DNA of 64,000 nucleotides, from assembly GCA_031180825.1 (NCBI GenBank), contig JAPSLM010000002.1:1-64000 (forward strand), written 5' to 3'. This DNA is from Paenibacillus sp. (lineage in GTDB: Bacteria; Bacillota; Bacilli; Paenibacillales; NBRC-103111). A program made the translations under genes and the position numbers. This document shows positions 17,866 to 26,374 of this stretch, in pieces. The notes under the pieces were generated by a model. It saw nothing but the letters and a program-made list of their open reading frames with translations. It had not been told where the DNA came from and did no database searches. The stretch's first letter is position 1; every line of letters starts with the position of its first letter.

Positions 17866-18483
17866 TTACGCATCACCCTTGTTATAAAGGCCGTGGAGCA
17901 GCAGGCCGACCAGTTGGCGAATATAAGCTTCTTCATCGCCCAGCACGGCCATCTCGCCGCCGAAGCGGGAATGGAGCGCGAAATAAAGCAGGATCGACGC
18001 GTTAAGCATCGTTGCGGCAACGTGATAGGTTTGCTCGCTTATACGCCCGGCGGGGGCCGCCTGCTTCAAAATGCCGCTGCCCGAGTCGCCGATGCTTCCG
18101 ATGAGCCGGAGCACTTCCCGGGAAACGGCCGTATCCCGCATCATCTCGGGAGACCAGATCAGCAGCAGGTATTCCCGGTTCTCCTTCAAAAATTGCAGGT
18201 ACCGGCATCCATACCGTACAAGCGCTTCGTCCGGAGGCAGCTTCTTCCACCGGTCCGCGTCGTCCTGTGCCAGCATTGCGAAGGAGAAGCTGTGGACGAT
18301 ATGCATGAGCAGCTTGCGCTTGCCGCCGAAGTAGTAGAAGATTAAGCCTTCCGTTACGCCGCTTTCTTCCGCGATTTCTTTTGTCGTGGTCGCATGGTAG
18401 CCTTTCCCGGAAAAAAGGCGGAGGGCCGCCGTGACGATTTTTTGTTTTTTCAGCTCGGGGTCGTTTTTTTCGCCTCGCGCCAT
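17866..18483 (-). CDS. TetR family transcriptional regulator
   Basis: A 205-residue regulator: TetR N-terminal helix-turn-helix (IVTAALRLFSGKGYHATTTK, then SGVTEGLIFYYFGGKRKLL), followed by a helical ligand-binding domain. The start is uncertain: ATG 18483 is preceded by AAGGAGG at 13 bases, while an in-frame TTG at 18528 overlaps the operator. The promoter is near-consensus and the operator covers the expected transcription start, so it should repress itself; a second operator precedes the HXXEE gene. The inducer is unknown. Confidence 0.9.
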   Translation of the reverse strand: MARGEKNDPELKKQKIVTAALRLFSGKGYHATTTKEIAEESGVTEGLIFYYFGGKRKLLMHIVHSFSFAMLAQDDADRWKKLPPDEALVRYGCRYLQFLKENREYLLLIWSPEMMRDTAVSREVLRLIGSIGDSGSGILKQAAPAGRISEQTYHVAATMLNASILLYFALHSRFGGEMAVLGDEEAYIRQLVGLLLHGLYNKGDA

Positions 18484-18512
18484 CGCGTGATCCGTTCCTC
18501 CTTGTTCAACTT

Positions 18513-18528
18513 TTGAGTGTTTACTCAA
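18513..18528. promoter_or_regulatory. TetR operator at the tetR promoter
   Basis: Inverted repeat TTGAGTGTTTACTCAA immediately downstream of the tetR -10 box, where a bound repressor would cover the transcription start. Confidence 0.75.
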
Positions 18529-18529
18529 A

Positions 18530-18557
18530 ATTATAGCCGAACCTTCCCCATTGTCAA
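18530..18557 (-). promoter_or_regulatory. tetR promoter
   Basis: Minus strand TTGACA (18552-18557), a 16-base spacer and TATAAT (18530-18535): both hexamers are perfect. Confidence 0.8.
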
Positions 18558-18707
18558 GCCGCGCAGCTCAATGGGAAGTAAGGCCGGGGAAAACAAACGG
18601 CGGCAAACCCGCCTCCCCGGAGAACGGATTGCCGCCGCACGATCGAATTCGAAGTTGGATTCACCGTCCGCCGCCAGACCGGTATTCCGAATGCCGGCGG
18701 CTTGTTC

Positions 18708-19823
18708 TCAGCCTTTGATCGCCGCGATGACAAGGATCGTACCGACCAGCAAAAGCGGCGCCAGCATAACGACCCATGCCATCGGCCTGGCGGCGTTGAT
18801 CGTCCAGCCGATCCCGACCCGCTTCTCGATAAACAGCGAAGGGTCGTCGGGATTATAGTAGATCGATCCCAGCTTCCAATGCTTGTCGTCGTCGGCCGCC
18901 CCGGCGACCGGCTTCTCGTTCGTGGCGCTTGCGCCGCCAAGGCGGCTCCCGCCCTGGCCGGTAATGAAGGAGACCGCGAGAACCAGGATCAGTATCAGAG
19001 CGGGAATCGTGAGCGAGACGGTGACGAGTACCGTCCCGTCAAAGGGGAAGATCAAGAAAAACTGGATGAGCGAGAACAGCACAAGCATCAGGAAGCCCAT
19101 GATCATGATCACGAGCGACCAGATCCGGCGGAAACGGATGTTCTGCTCGCGGGACTGCTCGGGCGCATTCGCATCGATCTGCTGCTTGCTTTTGCGGATG
19201 ATCGTATTGATGGACGCGAATATGAAGATTTGAATCAACTGGATCACGTTCGGGAAAAAGACGTTTCCATACGTTTTCGGCTGGGTTTCCGTCGGGTTTC
19301 CCTGCATGTCGTACCTTGTCACAAGAATGTCCGGAAGCCGGTCGTAATTCCACAAGGTTATGCCGAAGCACAAGGCAACAAAAGCGAGGTGAATCAGGTA
19401 CCACCCATTGGAATACGTCGTTTTCCGGTTCCGGAACGAGGTATCGACGGCAATGAAGCGGGCGCTGGCGCTTTCCGCGGGCCGTGCGGCCTTCCACCGC
19501 TTCATTTTGTTGTAATAAACGATAAAGCTGACCGTCGCCGCCGCTATCAGCACCAAGGCATAGCCGATGATGATCAATCCCTGCTGCGTTGCGTTCGTTC
19601 GCTGTATGCCAAAAATCAATGCGATGAGAAGCGCGGCTCCGATTCCCCCGTTCCACCAGGCGTAGCGGCGGCGCATCGATTGCAGCTCGGGATCGTGAAA
19701 ATGCCGCGAATCGATCGATACGCCGAAGTGATTCGTCGTTCTCGTGAAATACGGCAAACCGGCCAGCATCACTATGACCGGCACAAAAATAATCGCGACC
19801 AGCCAAGCGATTCCAAAATGCAT
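18708..19823 (-). CDS. DUF1648/DUF5808-type integral membrane protein
   Basis: A 371-residue protein with about seven hydrophobic segments. The segment NYDRLPDILVTRYDMQGNPT is the DUF1648 signature, also found in SdpI-like immunity proteins. The C-terminal KHWKLGSIYYNPDDPSLFI followed by GWTINAARPMAW is the DUF5808 pattern. It starts 12 bases after the GntR/YtrA-type regulator gene and shares its operon. Many YtrA-type regulators control membrane proteins or ABC transporters responding to cell-wall stress, so an envelope-stress role is plausible but not shown. Confidence 0.85.
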   Translation of the reverse strand: MHFGIAWLVAIIFVPVIVMLAGLPYFTRTTNHFGVSIDSRHFHDPELQSMRRRYAWWNGGIGAALLIALIFGIQRTNATQQGLIIIGYALVLIAAATVSFIVYYNKMKRWKAARPAESASARFIAVDTSFRNRKTTYSNGWYLIHLAFVALCFGITLWNYDRLPDILVTRYDMQGNPTETQPKTYGNVFFPNVIQLIQIFIFASINTIIRKSKQQIDANAPEQSREQNIRFRRIWSLVIMIMGFLMLVLFSLIQFFLIFPFDGTVLVTVSLTIPALILILVLAVSFITGQGGSRLGGASATNEKPVAGAADDDKHWKLGSIYYNPDDPSLFIEKRVGIGWTINAARPMAWVVMLAPLLLVGTILVIAAIKG

Positions 19824-19835
19824 GCAGTCCCCTCC

Positions 19836-20219
19836 TTAGTTCCCTTTGATATCGTTGAAAATGCCCCGGATCAACCCGAGCAGTTCCTCCTCGCTCATGC
19901 CGCGGCATATGGCCTCGGCTGCGATCGGCGTCAATTGCTCGCGCAATTTATTTTTATACGCCTCGGTTGCCCCGGGCATGCCGTCCGGTTGGACGACAAC
20001 CCCTTTTTGGCGGTGAATTTGAATGAAGCCTTCCTGCTTCAGGAGCGTGTAGGCTTTATTCACGGTATGCAGATTGATGCCGATATCCGAAGCAAGGCTG
20101 CGCACGGACGGCAGCGCCTCGCCGGGCTTCAGGGCGCCGCTCGCGATGCCTTCGAGAATCTGATTCATCAACTGGGCATAAATGGGAGTCTCCGATTGCA
20201 AATCCAATTTAATAATCAT
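19836..20219 (-). CDS. GntR family transcriptional regulator, YtrA subfamily
   Basis: A 127-residue short GntR protein: winged helix (PIYAQLMNQILEGIASGALK, then LPSVRSLASDIGINLHTVNK and QKGVVVQ) with only a short helical tail, the defining feature of the YtrA group, which lack a large effector domain. First gene of a two-gene minus strand operon with the DUF1648 membrane protein. Confidence 0.9.
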   Translation of the reverse strand: MIIKLDLQSETPIYAQLMNQILEGIASGALKPGEALPSVRSLASDIGINLHTVNKAYTLLKQEGFIQIHRQKGVVVQPDGMPGATEAYKNKLREQLTPIAAEAICRGMSEEELLGLIRGIFNDIKGN

Positions 20220-20274
20220 GGAATCTCCTCGTACCTTGGGCTTCCAGGGTTAACCCCGCAGTCCGTCCTTAAAA

Positions 20275-21990
20275 TTACTTTGTGCCTGTCAGCCATCCGG
20301 CGATATCGTCAATCACGTAGGATGGCACATTGCCGGGAAGAACGTATTCCTTGCCGGTGGAAGGCAGGTCAGACTCGACGAAATAGTGGTTCAGCTTCGG
20401 ATAAAGCTTGTAATCGACGTCTTGACGCGCAGACAGAGCGGATTTCCAGCCGTCCAGGTTGCTTGCGGTCACTTGAAAATCGTTGTCGCCCTGCAGGACG
20501 AGGAGCGGCGTCGATTGACGCTTGGCGATTTCGCCGCCCCGATAGTTCCGGAAGTCGAACCACCAGACCGGACTGCCCAGCGCAAAATTTTTCGGTACGT
20601 TCGCCGCGGAATATTGCGGGTCTTTCAAGAGAGCGGTTTGATGCTCCATCGCTTTCACCTGCTGCTCGAGCCCTTCGGTCGGCTGTCCCGCTTCCTTGGC
20701 CCATTCGAGCGCTTGTTTGGCTTGCTCCAGAACAATGTCCTCTAACGGCCGGGAAGGGCCGGCCATGATAATCGCTCCGGCAATGCTTTTCTGCTTGTCG
20801 GACTCGAGGATGGAGGGCACCAGCATCCCGCCTTGGCTGTGACCGAGGACGAAGATGCGCTTCGCATCGATGCGGCGATCTTTTTGCAGCATGCGCACCG
20901 CCCCGACGGCATCGTCGACCGTTTCTTCCTTGACGGTAAAAGCCGGATTAAGCGCGGTCTTGAGCGTGTGGACCCACGTCCGCTTCTCGTAGCGCAGCAC
21001 GGAGATGTTTTGGGCGGCCAGACCGACAGCGAGATCGCGGAACGTCTTGTAGCTGCCGATCCTTTCGTCGCGGTCGTTCGGTCCGGAGCCGTGAACGAGC
21101 ACGACGGCAGGGAACGGCCCATCGCCCTTCGGCAGCGTCAGCGTGCCGGGGAGCGGCGCTTCGCCTTCGCCGACCGACACTTCCTCCTCCGAGTAGAGCT
21201 CCGGTTTATCGTAGGCCGGCTTGCGGTAATCGCCCGCGGGAGGAAGCGGCAGGAAAATGTCGTCGATTTTGCCGTTCGCATCGAACCGGACGGCGATGCC
21301 CAGCGGGGTCGATTTATCCGTCATATAGCCGAGCAGGGCGTTGCGGTGGACCGCCGTTACTTCCTGCTTGAGCGACGTGAGCCGTTTGGGCGCCCCCAAA
21401 ATGCCGATATTGCCGGCCCAGTATCCCTTAAGCATCTCTTCCGGCAGCTGTGCCTGCAGCTTGTCGCTGAGCATCAGACTTGCCGTCGGAAACCGGCCGT
21501 TTTGCAGCAGGTAAACGAAGTGGCTGCCGGCCGCCGTCACATCGGCAGCATCGATGGTCAGCCCTTTTGCGTCGTCCCAACCGACGGAGACTTGAAAGGC
21601 TTTCCGGATCGTCTCAAGCGGAATCATCGTCGTATCGTGAACGATAGCGGCTTCTTCCGGCATGGAGATCGTTGCGGATTCGTTGACTTTTGCGTTTCGT
21701 TCGCCGATTTTTACGGAGAGCTTGGCTGTCCCGCGGGTGACGGTAACCAGCCTATTTTCCGCATCCCATTCCACCTCTGCGCCTATGGCTTCGGCGGCGG
21801 CGCGCAGCGGGACCATCCGTGCGTATGCCGTTGAAGAGACGCGATCCGCCTCCTTGGGTGCGGCGGCTTGGGCGCTCGTCTGCTCCGGCGGCGCAGTTTC
21901 GGCCAGAGCGTGCGCCGGCTGCATCATTGTCGCCGCCAGCAGCGAACCGACAGCCAATTTTTGCATGCTGCGATTCCAGCGTTTATTCAT
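20275..21990 (-). CDS. Secreted alpha/beta hydrolase with N-terminal stalk (copper amine oxidase-like) domain
   Basis: A 571-residue exported protein. Signal peptide at the N-terminus (LAVGSLLAATMMQPAHALAE). Residues about 55-140 form the copper-amine-oxidase N-terminal-like stalk domain (MVPLRAAAEAIGAEVEWD, then MIPLETIRKAFQVSVGWD), common in Paenibacillus exoproteins. A DUF3887-like segment follows (about 150-250). The C-terminal alpha/beta hydrolase has HGSGPNDRDE, the nucleophile elbow GHSQGG and a late His in KLNHYF, as in peptidase/esterase-like hydrolases. The start at 21990 has GGAGG eight bases before; a frame-compatible start 24 bases upstream does not. The promoter contains a perfect palindrome (22021-22043). 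Confidence 0.87.
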   Translation of the reverse strand: MNKRWNRSMQKLAVGSLLAATMMQPAHALAETAPPEQTSAQAAAPKEADRVSSTAYARMVPLRAAAEAIGAEVEWDAENRLVTVTRGTAKLSVKIGERNAKVNESATISMPEEAAIVHDTTMIPLETIRKAFQVSVGWDDAKGLTIDAADVTAAGSHFVYLLQNGRFPTASLMLSDKLQAQLPEEMLKGYWAGNIGILGAPKRLTSLKQEVTAVHRNALLGYMTDKSTPLGIAVRFDANGKIDDIFLPLPPAGDYRKPAYDKPELYSEEEVSVGEGEAPLPGTLTLPKGDGPFPAVVLVHGSGPNDRDERIGSYKTFRDLAVGLAAQNISVLRYEKRTWVHTLKTALNPAFTVKEETVDDAVGAVRMLQKDRRIDAKRIFVLGHSQGGMLVPSILESDKQKSIAGAIIMAGPSRPLEDIVLEQAKQALEWAKEAGQPTEGLEQQVKAMEHQTALLKDPQYSAANVPKNFALGSPVWWFDFRNYRGGEIAKRQSTPLLVLQGDNDFQVTASNLDGWKSALSARQDVDYKLYPKLNHYFVESDLPSTGKEYVLPGNVPSYVIDDIAGWLTGTK

Positions 21991-22020
21991 GTCCCGTTCC
22001 TCCAAATTTTTCAATTATAA

Positions 22021-22061
22021 CTGTTATATTATATATATAACAGATCTACATGAGGAGTCAA
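22021..22061 (-). promoter_or_regulatory. Promoter of the stalk-domain hydrolase with a palindromic operator
   Basis: Minus strand TTGACT (22056-22061) followed by an AT-only -10 region (about 22029-22039). Over the -10 lies the perfect inverted repeat CTGTTATA-7 bases-TATAACAG (22021-22043), a candidate repressor site of unknown ownership. Confidence 0.6.
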
Positions 22062-22161
22062 GAGCGGCTGCAGCGGCACAATGCCGAAAGCTCCCGTCTC
22101 CCCGCAATAGTCGGAAGGAGGAAGGGCTTCGTCGGGGAAGCCGCCGTGCTAGAATTAATAA

Positions 22162-22176
22162 TTGTAATTATTATAA
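22162..22176. promoter_or_regulatory. Fur-family (PerR/Zur/Fur-like) 7-1-7 box
   Basis: TTGTAATTATTATAA differs at one position from the Bacillus PerR consensus TTATAATNATTATAA and at more positions from the Fur and Zur consensus. It lies in the divergent gap between the stalk-domain hydrolase and the CadC-like regulator, about 40 bases upstream of the latter's -10. Confidence 0.45.
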
Positions 22177-22214
22177 TTAAGGTCGGAGGAGATCCGGCAA
22201 CCCGTTCGGTTTTC

Positions 22215-22223
22215 TGATATAAT
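22215..22223 (+). promoter_or_regulatory. Extended -10 promoter of the CadC-like gene
   Basis: TGATATAAT, i.e. TGN plus a perfect TATAAT, with no clear -35. Confidence 0.5.
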
Positions 22224-22268
22224 GGGATCAACGGATAAGCTTGATTAGGATGAAGGCGGTGTTGTGTC

Positions 22269-22631
22269 TTGGAAAAAGTGCTGCAAGATCAATGCGATGA
22301 GACTTGTGAGGGCACCTCTCAGATTAACGAGTTGAAGGAGAGTCTGATCCCGGAAGCGACGGCGGCCGGGCTGGCGGACGTGTTCAAAGCGCTGGGCGAT
22401 CCGACGCGGGTGAAGATCATATATACGCTGCTGCAAAAAGAACTCTGCGTGCACGACCTGACGCTTGTGCTGGAGATGGGGCAGTCCGCGGTTTCGCATC
22501 AGCTTCGCTATTTGCGCAATTTGCGTATCGTGAAACGGCGCAAGGTAGGAAAAACGGTGTTCTACTCGCTCGACGACGAGCACATCGAGCAAATTTTCGT
22601 GCAAATGCTGCAGCACGTCAAGCACGGCTAG
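22269..22631 (+). CDS. ArsR/SmtB family metal-responsive repressor (CadC-like)
   Basis: A 120-residue winged-helix repressor. The recognition region is VLEMGQSAVSHQLRYLRNL. Metal ligands typical of CadC are seen: Cys60-Val-His62 in ELCVHDL of helix alpha-3 (CadC itself has C-x-C) and two N-terminal cysteines, Cys9 and Cys13, so Cd/Pb/Zn sensing is likely. The start is a TTG behind AAGGCGGTG. It precedes a P-type metal efflux ATPase gene that has its own promoter with an ArsR-type half palindrome just downstream of the -10. That promoter is its most likely target. Confidence 0.88.
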   Translation: MEKVLQDQCDETCEGTSQINELKESLIPEATAAGLADVFKALGDPTRVKIIYTLLQKELCVHDLTLVLEMGQSAVSHQLRYLRNLRIVKRRKVGKTVFYSLDDEHIEQIFVQMLQHVKHG

Positions 22632-22757
22632 CGATAAGATGGCATAGTAAAGCAGGGGGAGATCCTCCTGCTTTTTATATTTGTTTTCATCGCTGCTTCC
22701 TAATTCGGACTGGCCGGGGCATCGCAAGAAAGGGCGCAAATAAGGGCGGGATATTGG

Positions 22758-22816
22758 TTGACGTTTCACCGAAAATGACATATGATGGGAATAAACGTAT
22801 GAACATTTAATCATGT
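22758..22816 (+). promoter_or_regulatory. Metal-ATPase promoter with ArsR/SmtB-type operator
   Basis: TTGACG (22758-22763), a 17-base spacer and TATGAT (22781-22786). Downstream, ATGAACATTTAATCAT (22799-22814) matches the ArsR/SmtB consensus ATGAACA-N-TTCAT with an intact left half and an imperfect right half. Confidence 0.6.
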
Positions 22817-22838
22817 ATTGGATAGAGGAGATGGAGAT

Positions 22839-25313
22839 ATGTCCGGAAAACCATCCTGCTTCGGTTCCGGAACATCGAGCAGCGGCAAGCCCGACGTTCA
22901 TGGAAACGGCGATTCCCGGTATGAAAAAGCATATAACCCTGCGCATGAAACCGGGTGCGGGCACGAACACGGTCACGACCATGGCCACGGCCACCATCAC
23001 GATCACGGCGACGCTCACGATCACGGCCACAGCCATGATGCTTGCGGCTGCGAGGACCAACACGATCACGTTCATGGCCACGATCATAGTCATAGCCACG
23101 ATAACGGCGCCTGCGGCTGCGGAAGCGGCCACGAAGCGGAGGAGGCGGCCAACGCCGCCCTGGCGGCGGCTGCGGCGGAAGCCGCGGCGGCCGGAGCGAT
23201 ATCCAGCGTGTACCGCATCGAAGGAATGGATTGCGCGGATTGCGCGCGGAAGCTGGAGAAACGGGTTGGGGTGCTGGCGGCCGTCCAAATTGCTTCGGTC
23301 AATTACGGGGCCGCCAAAATGACCGTCATCCACGACGGGACGGCCGGAGAAGCCGTCATAGAGACGGTAAGGCAGGCGGGCTACACCGCCATTGCCGACA
23401 ACGGCGCGCTGCCCGGGGCCCGCGAAGAGCGCCCCTTCTGGAAACGCAACAAAAAAGCGGTGCCGACGGCGGTATCCGGAGCGGTGTTTTTGTCGGCTTG
23501 GCTGCTCGCCTTAACGGGCATTGTGCCGGAATCGGCCGTTACGCTCTTGTACGCCGCGGCTATGGTCATCGGAGGCTTCCGCATCGCGCGTACCGGCATC
23601 TACGGACTAAGGTCGGGGACGATCGGCATGGATCTGCTGATGACCGTAGCCGCGATTGGCGCCGGATGCATCGGACAATGGGAGGAAGGGGCCGCCGTCG
23701 TGGTGCTTTTCTCGCTCGGGGAGACGCTCGAAGCGTACACGATGGACCGGACGCGCAGATCGATCCGCGGGTTGATGGATTTGTCGCCCAAGGAGGCGCT
23801 GGTCCGCAGGCAAGGCCGCGAGATGAAGCTGCCGACGGGGCAAATCGAAGTCGGGGATATTTTGCTCGTAAAGCCGGGCGAAAAGATCGCCATGGACGGG
23901 ACGGTCATCCGGGGAACTTCGTCGGTGAATCAGGCTCCGATTACGGGCGAATCCGTTCCGGTGCTCAAGGAAACGGGCAGCGAAGCGTTCGCCGGCACGA
24001 TCAACGGGGAAGGAGCGCTGGAAATCCGGGTGACCCGGCGTGTGGGGGACAATACGCTGTCCCGCATCATCCGTATGGTCGAGGACGCCCAAGCGCAGAA
24101 AGCGCCGTCGCAGCGGTTCATCGACGCGTTTGCCAAATACTATACCCCCGCCGTCCTCCTGATTGCGCTCGGCATTGCGGTGATTCCCGCGCTGGCGCTC
24201 GGCCAGCCGTTCGAGCCGTGGTTCTACCGCGCGCTGATGATGCTCGTCGTGTCTTGCCCGTGCGCTCTGGTCATTTCCACGCCCGTGAGCATCGTATCGG
24301 CCATCGGCAATGCGGCAAGACACGGCGTATTGATCAAGGGCGGCGCATACCTCGAACGGCTCGGCGCCGTAGAGGCCGTCGCTTTCGACAAGACCGGCAC
24401 GTTGACGGCCGGCGTACCCGAGGTGACGGAGTGCATTCCGCTGGGAGGAAGAACCGCGGAAGAGGTGCTGACGATCGCAGGAGGGATCGAGGCGCGGTCG
24501 GGGCACCCCGTCGGCGAGGCGATCGTCAGGAAAGCGAAGCGGGAGGGCGTGCCGTTTGCGGACATCGCGGATTTTGCCGCCGTCCCGGGGCGGGGGGCCA
24601 AAGCGCAGGTCGGCGGCAGCTTGTTCTTTATCGGCAGTCCCCGGTGGTTCGTCCAAGAGCTGGGCATTTCTCTGGAATCGCTGCAGGGGGAGCTGCAGTG
24701 GCTGGAAAGCCAAGGGAACACCGTTATGGTGCTGGGCACCGCCAAAGAGCCGTGGGCCGTCTTCGCGGCCTCCGACGAGCTTCGTCCGGAGAGCCGGACG
24801 GCATTGGAGCAGCTTCGCGCCGCAGGAGTCCGTCAAGCGGTGATGCTGACCGGCGATAACCGGGGAACGGCGGAGGCGACCGCCTCCAAGCTGGGCGGGA
24901 TCGCTTACCGCGCCGAGCTGCTGCCCCAGGATAAAGTAACCGCCGTCCGCGAGCTGATGGCCGAGCACGGACACGTCGCGATGGTGGGGGACGGCGTCAA
25001 CGATGCGCCTGCGCTGGCTACCGCCACCGTAGGCATCGCGATGGGGGCGGCCGGCACGGACACGGCGCTCGAAACGGCCGATGTCGCCCTGATGGCGGAC
25101 GATCTGTCCAAACTGGCGTATACGGTGCAGCTAAGCCGCCGGGCGCTGCGGATCATTAAGCAAAATATCGCCTTCTCCCTGCTTGTGAAGGCGGTCTTTC
25201 TCGCTCTCATCTTTTTCGGAGCTTCGACGCTCTGGCTGGCGGTGCTCGCCGATACGGGCAGCTCGCTTATCGTAATTGCCAACGGCATGCGGCTGCTCCG
25301 CATCAAGCCGTAA
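22839..25313 (+). CDS. cadA: Heavy-metal translocating P-type ATPase (CadA/ZntA type) with His-rich N-terminus
   Basis: An 824-residue P1B ATPase for export of Zn/Cd/Pb. In order: a His-rich segment of about 60 residues with CGC motifs; an Ala-rich linker; a heavy-metal-associated domain with GMDCADC; membrane helices including the transport motif CPC (VSCPCALVIS), as in divalent-metal pumps; the phosphorylation site DKTGT; the HP motif (SGHPVGEAIV); and GDGVNDAPAL. The start at 22839 follows GGAG; the in-frame TTG 21 bases upstream does not. It is controlled by the CadC-like protein encoded just upstream, by inference from the operator. The His-rich stretch is longer than in classical plasmid CadA. 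Confidence 0.93.
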   Translation: MSGKPSCFGSGTSSSGKPDVHGNGDSRYEKAYNPAHETGCGHEHGHDHGHGHHHDHGDAHDHGHSHDACGCEDQHDHVHGHDHSHSHDNGACGCGSGHEAEEAANAALAAAAAEAAAAGAISSVYRIEGMDCADCARKLEKRVGVLAAVQIASVNYGAAKMTVIHDGTAGEAVIETVRQAGYTAIADNGALPGAREERPFWKRNKKAVPTAVSGAVFLSAWLLALTGIVPESAVTLLYAAAMVIGGFRIARTGIYGLRSGTIGMDLLMTVAAIGAGCIGQWEEGAAVVVLFSLGETLEAYTMDRTRRSIRGLMDLSPKEALVRRQGREMKLPTGQIEVGDILLVKPGEKIAMDGTVIRGTSSVNQAPITGESVPVLKETGSEAFAGTINGEGALEIRVTRRVGDNTLSRIIRMVEDAQAQKAPSQRFIDAFAKYYTPAVLLIALGIAVIPALALGQPFEPWFYRALMMLVVSCPCALVISTPVSIVSAIGNAARHGVLIKGGAYLERLGAVEAVAFDKTGTLTAGVPEVTECIPLGGRTAEEVLTIAGGIEARSGHPVGEAIVRKAKREGVPFADIADFAAVPGRGAKAQVGGSLFFIGSPRWFVQELGISLESLQGELQWLESQGNTVMVLGTAKEPWAVFAASDELRPESRTALEQLRAAGVRQAVMLTGDNRGTAEATASKLGGIAYRAELLPQDKVTAVRELMAEHGHVAMVGDGVNDAPALATATVGIAMGAAGTDTALETADVALMADDLSKLAYTVQLSRRALRIIKQNIAFSLLVKAVFLALIFFGASTLWLAVLADTGSSLIVIANGMRLLRIKP

Positions 25314-25517
25314 AGCCGAGAGGCTCTTTTTCCGGCCGTCTTTCCATGGGAAAGACGGTTTTTTATGTTCTATTGCGCCGCGCATCTCTTTGTGCCGCGT
25401 AACGCCGAACGGCGATGTCCCGGCAGGCACGACTTCGGCGCCGCTCCGTCTTTTTCCCGGCCGACCCGCATAGGCTGTAACAGACGGGCCGTACAGGCCG
25501 GGGAAGGGGGAGCCGCG

Positions 25518-26300
25518 GTGCTGAGACGCAGATGGAGAAGCAGTCCCTCGGGCAAAAGCAAGCTGAAGCGCACGCTGTTAATCGTGCTGGTCATTCTGCT
25601 GCTTCTCTGCATGCAGGCTTATTTGTATGTCGAGCGAAATTTAAAGGAGCCGCTGGTGAATTTGGCCCGGGTGCGCGTGAAGCAAATCGCGACGGAAGCG
25701 ATCAATACGGCGATCGCGGACAGGATGGCGCAAAACACCAATGTCGAGAAGCTGATCGATTGGCGTACCGACAACAACGGCAAAATTACCGGCTTTATGC
25801 TGAATTATGCGGAGCACAGCCGGATTACCGCCGATACGGTCAATATAGTAACCAAGCAGTTGGAAGCCGTAGGCTCGGTTCCCGAGCATATCCCGCTCGG
25901 TCAGGCGATGCATTCGCCGCTGCTCGCTTCGTTCGGGCCGAATGTTCCGATCCGGCTCGTGCCTGCGGGGACGGCCAAGGTAGAGCTGAATACGCGTTAT
26001 CAGAGCGCCGGCATCAATATGATTTTGGTGGAGGTATACGTTCATGTGACGGTCGAAATGACGGTCATCATTCCGTTCGATTCGGCGCCCGAAGTGGTGG
26101 AAACGGAACTGCCCGTATCCTACTCGCTGGTGGTCGGGGATGTGCCGACGTATTATTTCGACGGGCGGGGCAATCCGGTCGGTCCGTCGGGGCCGCTGCC
26201 TCCCGGTATCTCGCTGCCGAATGTCAACGTTCCGTCGGCAAAGCCCGACGCTTCGGATACACGAAGCAAGGAGACGTCTCCCGAACCCAATACAAAATAA
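25518..26300 (+). CDS. yunB: Sporulation protein YunB
   Basis: A 260-residue protein with a basic N-terminus, one membrane segment (LLIVLVILLLLCMQAYLYV) and a conserved outer domain (NLARVRVKQIATEAINTAIA, then PIRLVPAGTAKVELNTRYQS and AGINMILVEVYVHVTVEM) typical of YunB, a protein needed for normal spore formation in Bacillus. The GTG at 25518 has GGGGGAG six bases upstream; the frame stays open another 51 codons but without start signals. A Pro-rich tail follows the domain. It converges on lytH, its neighbour in Bacillus subtilis too, where both are expressed in the mother cell. Confidence 0.88.
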   Translation: MLRRRWRSSPSGKSKLKRTLLIVLVILLLLCMQAYLYVERNLKEPLVNLARVRVKQIATEAINTAIADRMAQNTNVEKLIDWRTDNNGKITGFMLNYAEHSRITADTVNIVTKQLEAVGSVPEHIPLGQAMHSPLLASFGPNVPIRLVPAGTAKVELNTRYQSAGINMILVEVYVHVTVEMTVIIPFDSAPEVVETELPVSYSLVVGDVPTYYFDGRGNPVGPSGPLPPGISLPNVNVPSAKPDASDTRSKETSPEPNTK

Positions 26301-26343
26301 TCCGGTACGGATACGCGGAATTTTTTCGCGTTTACGCACCGGA
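26301..26343. terminator. Bidirectional terminator between yunB and lytH
   Basis: Inverted repeat TCCGGT.CG...ACGCG / CGCGT...CG.ACCGGA with a T-rich loop, starting right after the yunB stop codon. Confidence 0.55.
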
Positions 26344-26374
26344 TATGTGCAGAAATACTTGGAGGAGAGCCCGG

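Noticed and set aside
22269-23333. Minus strand frame over cadC and the start of cadA
   Set aside because: Overlaps two well-supported genes and again reflects reversed His codons.
23231-24859. Long open frame inside cadA on the same strand
   Set aside because: It is an Arg/Gly-rich shadow of a high-GC gene; the overlapping frame has all P-type ATPase motifs.
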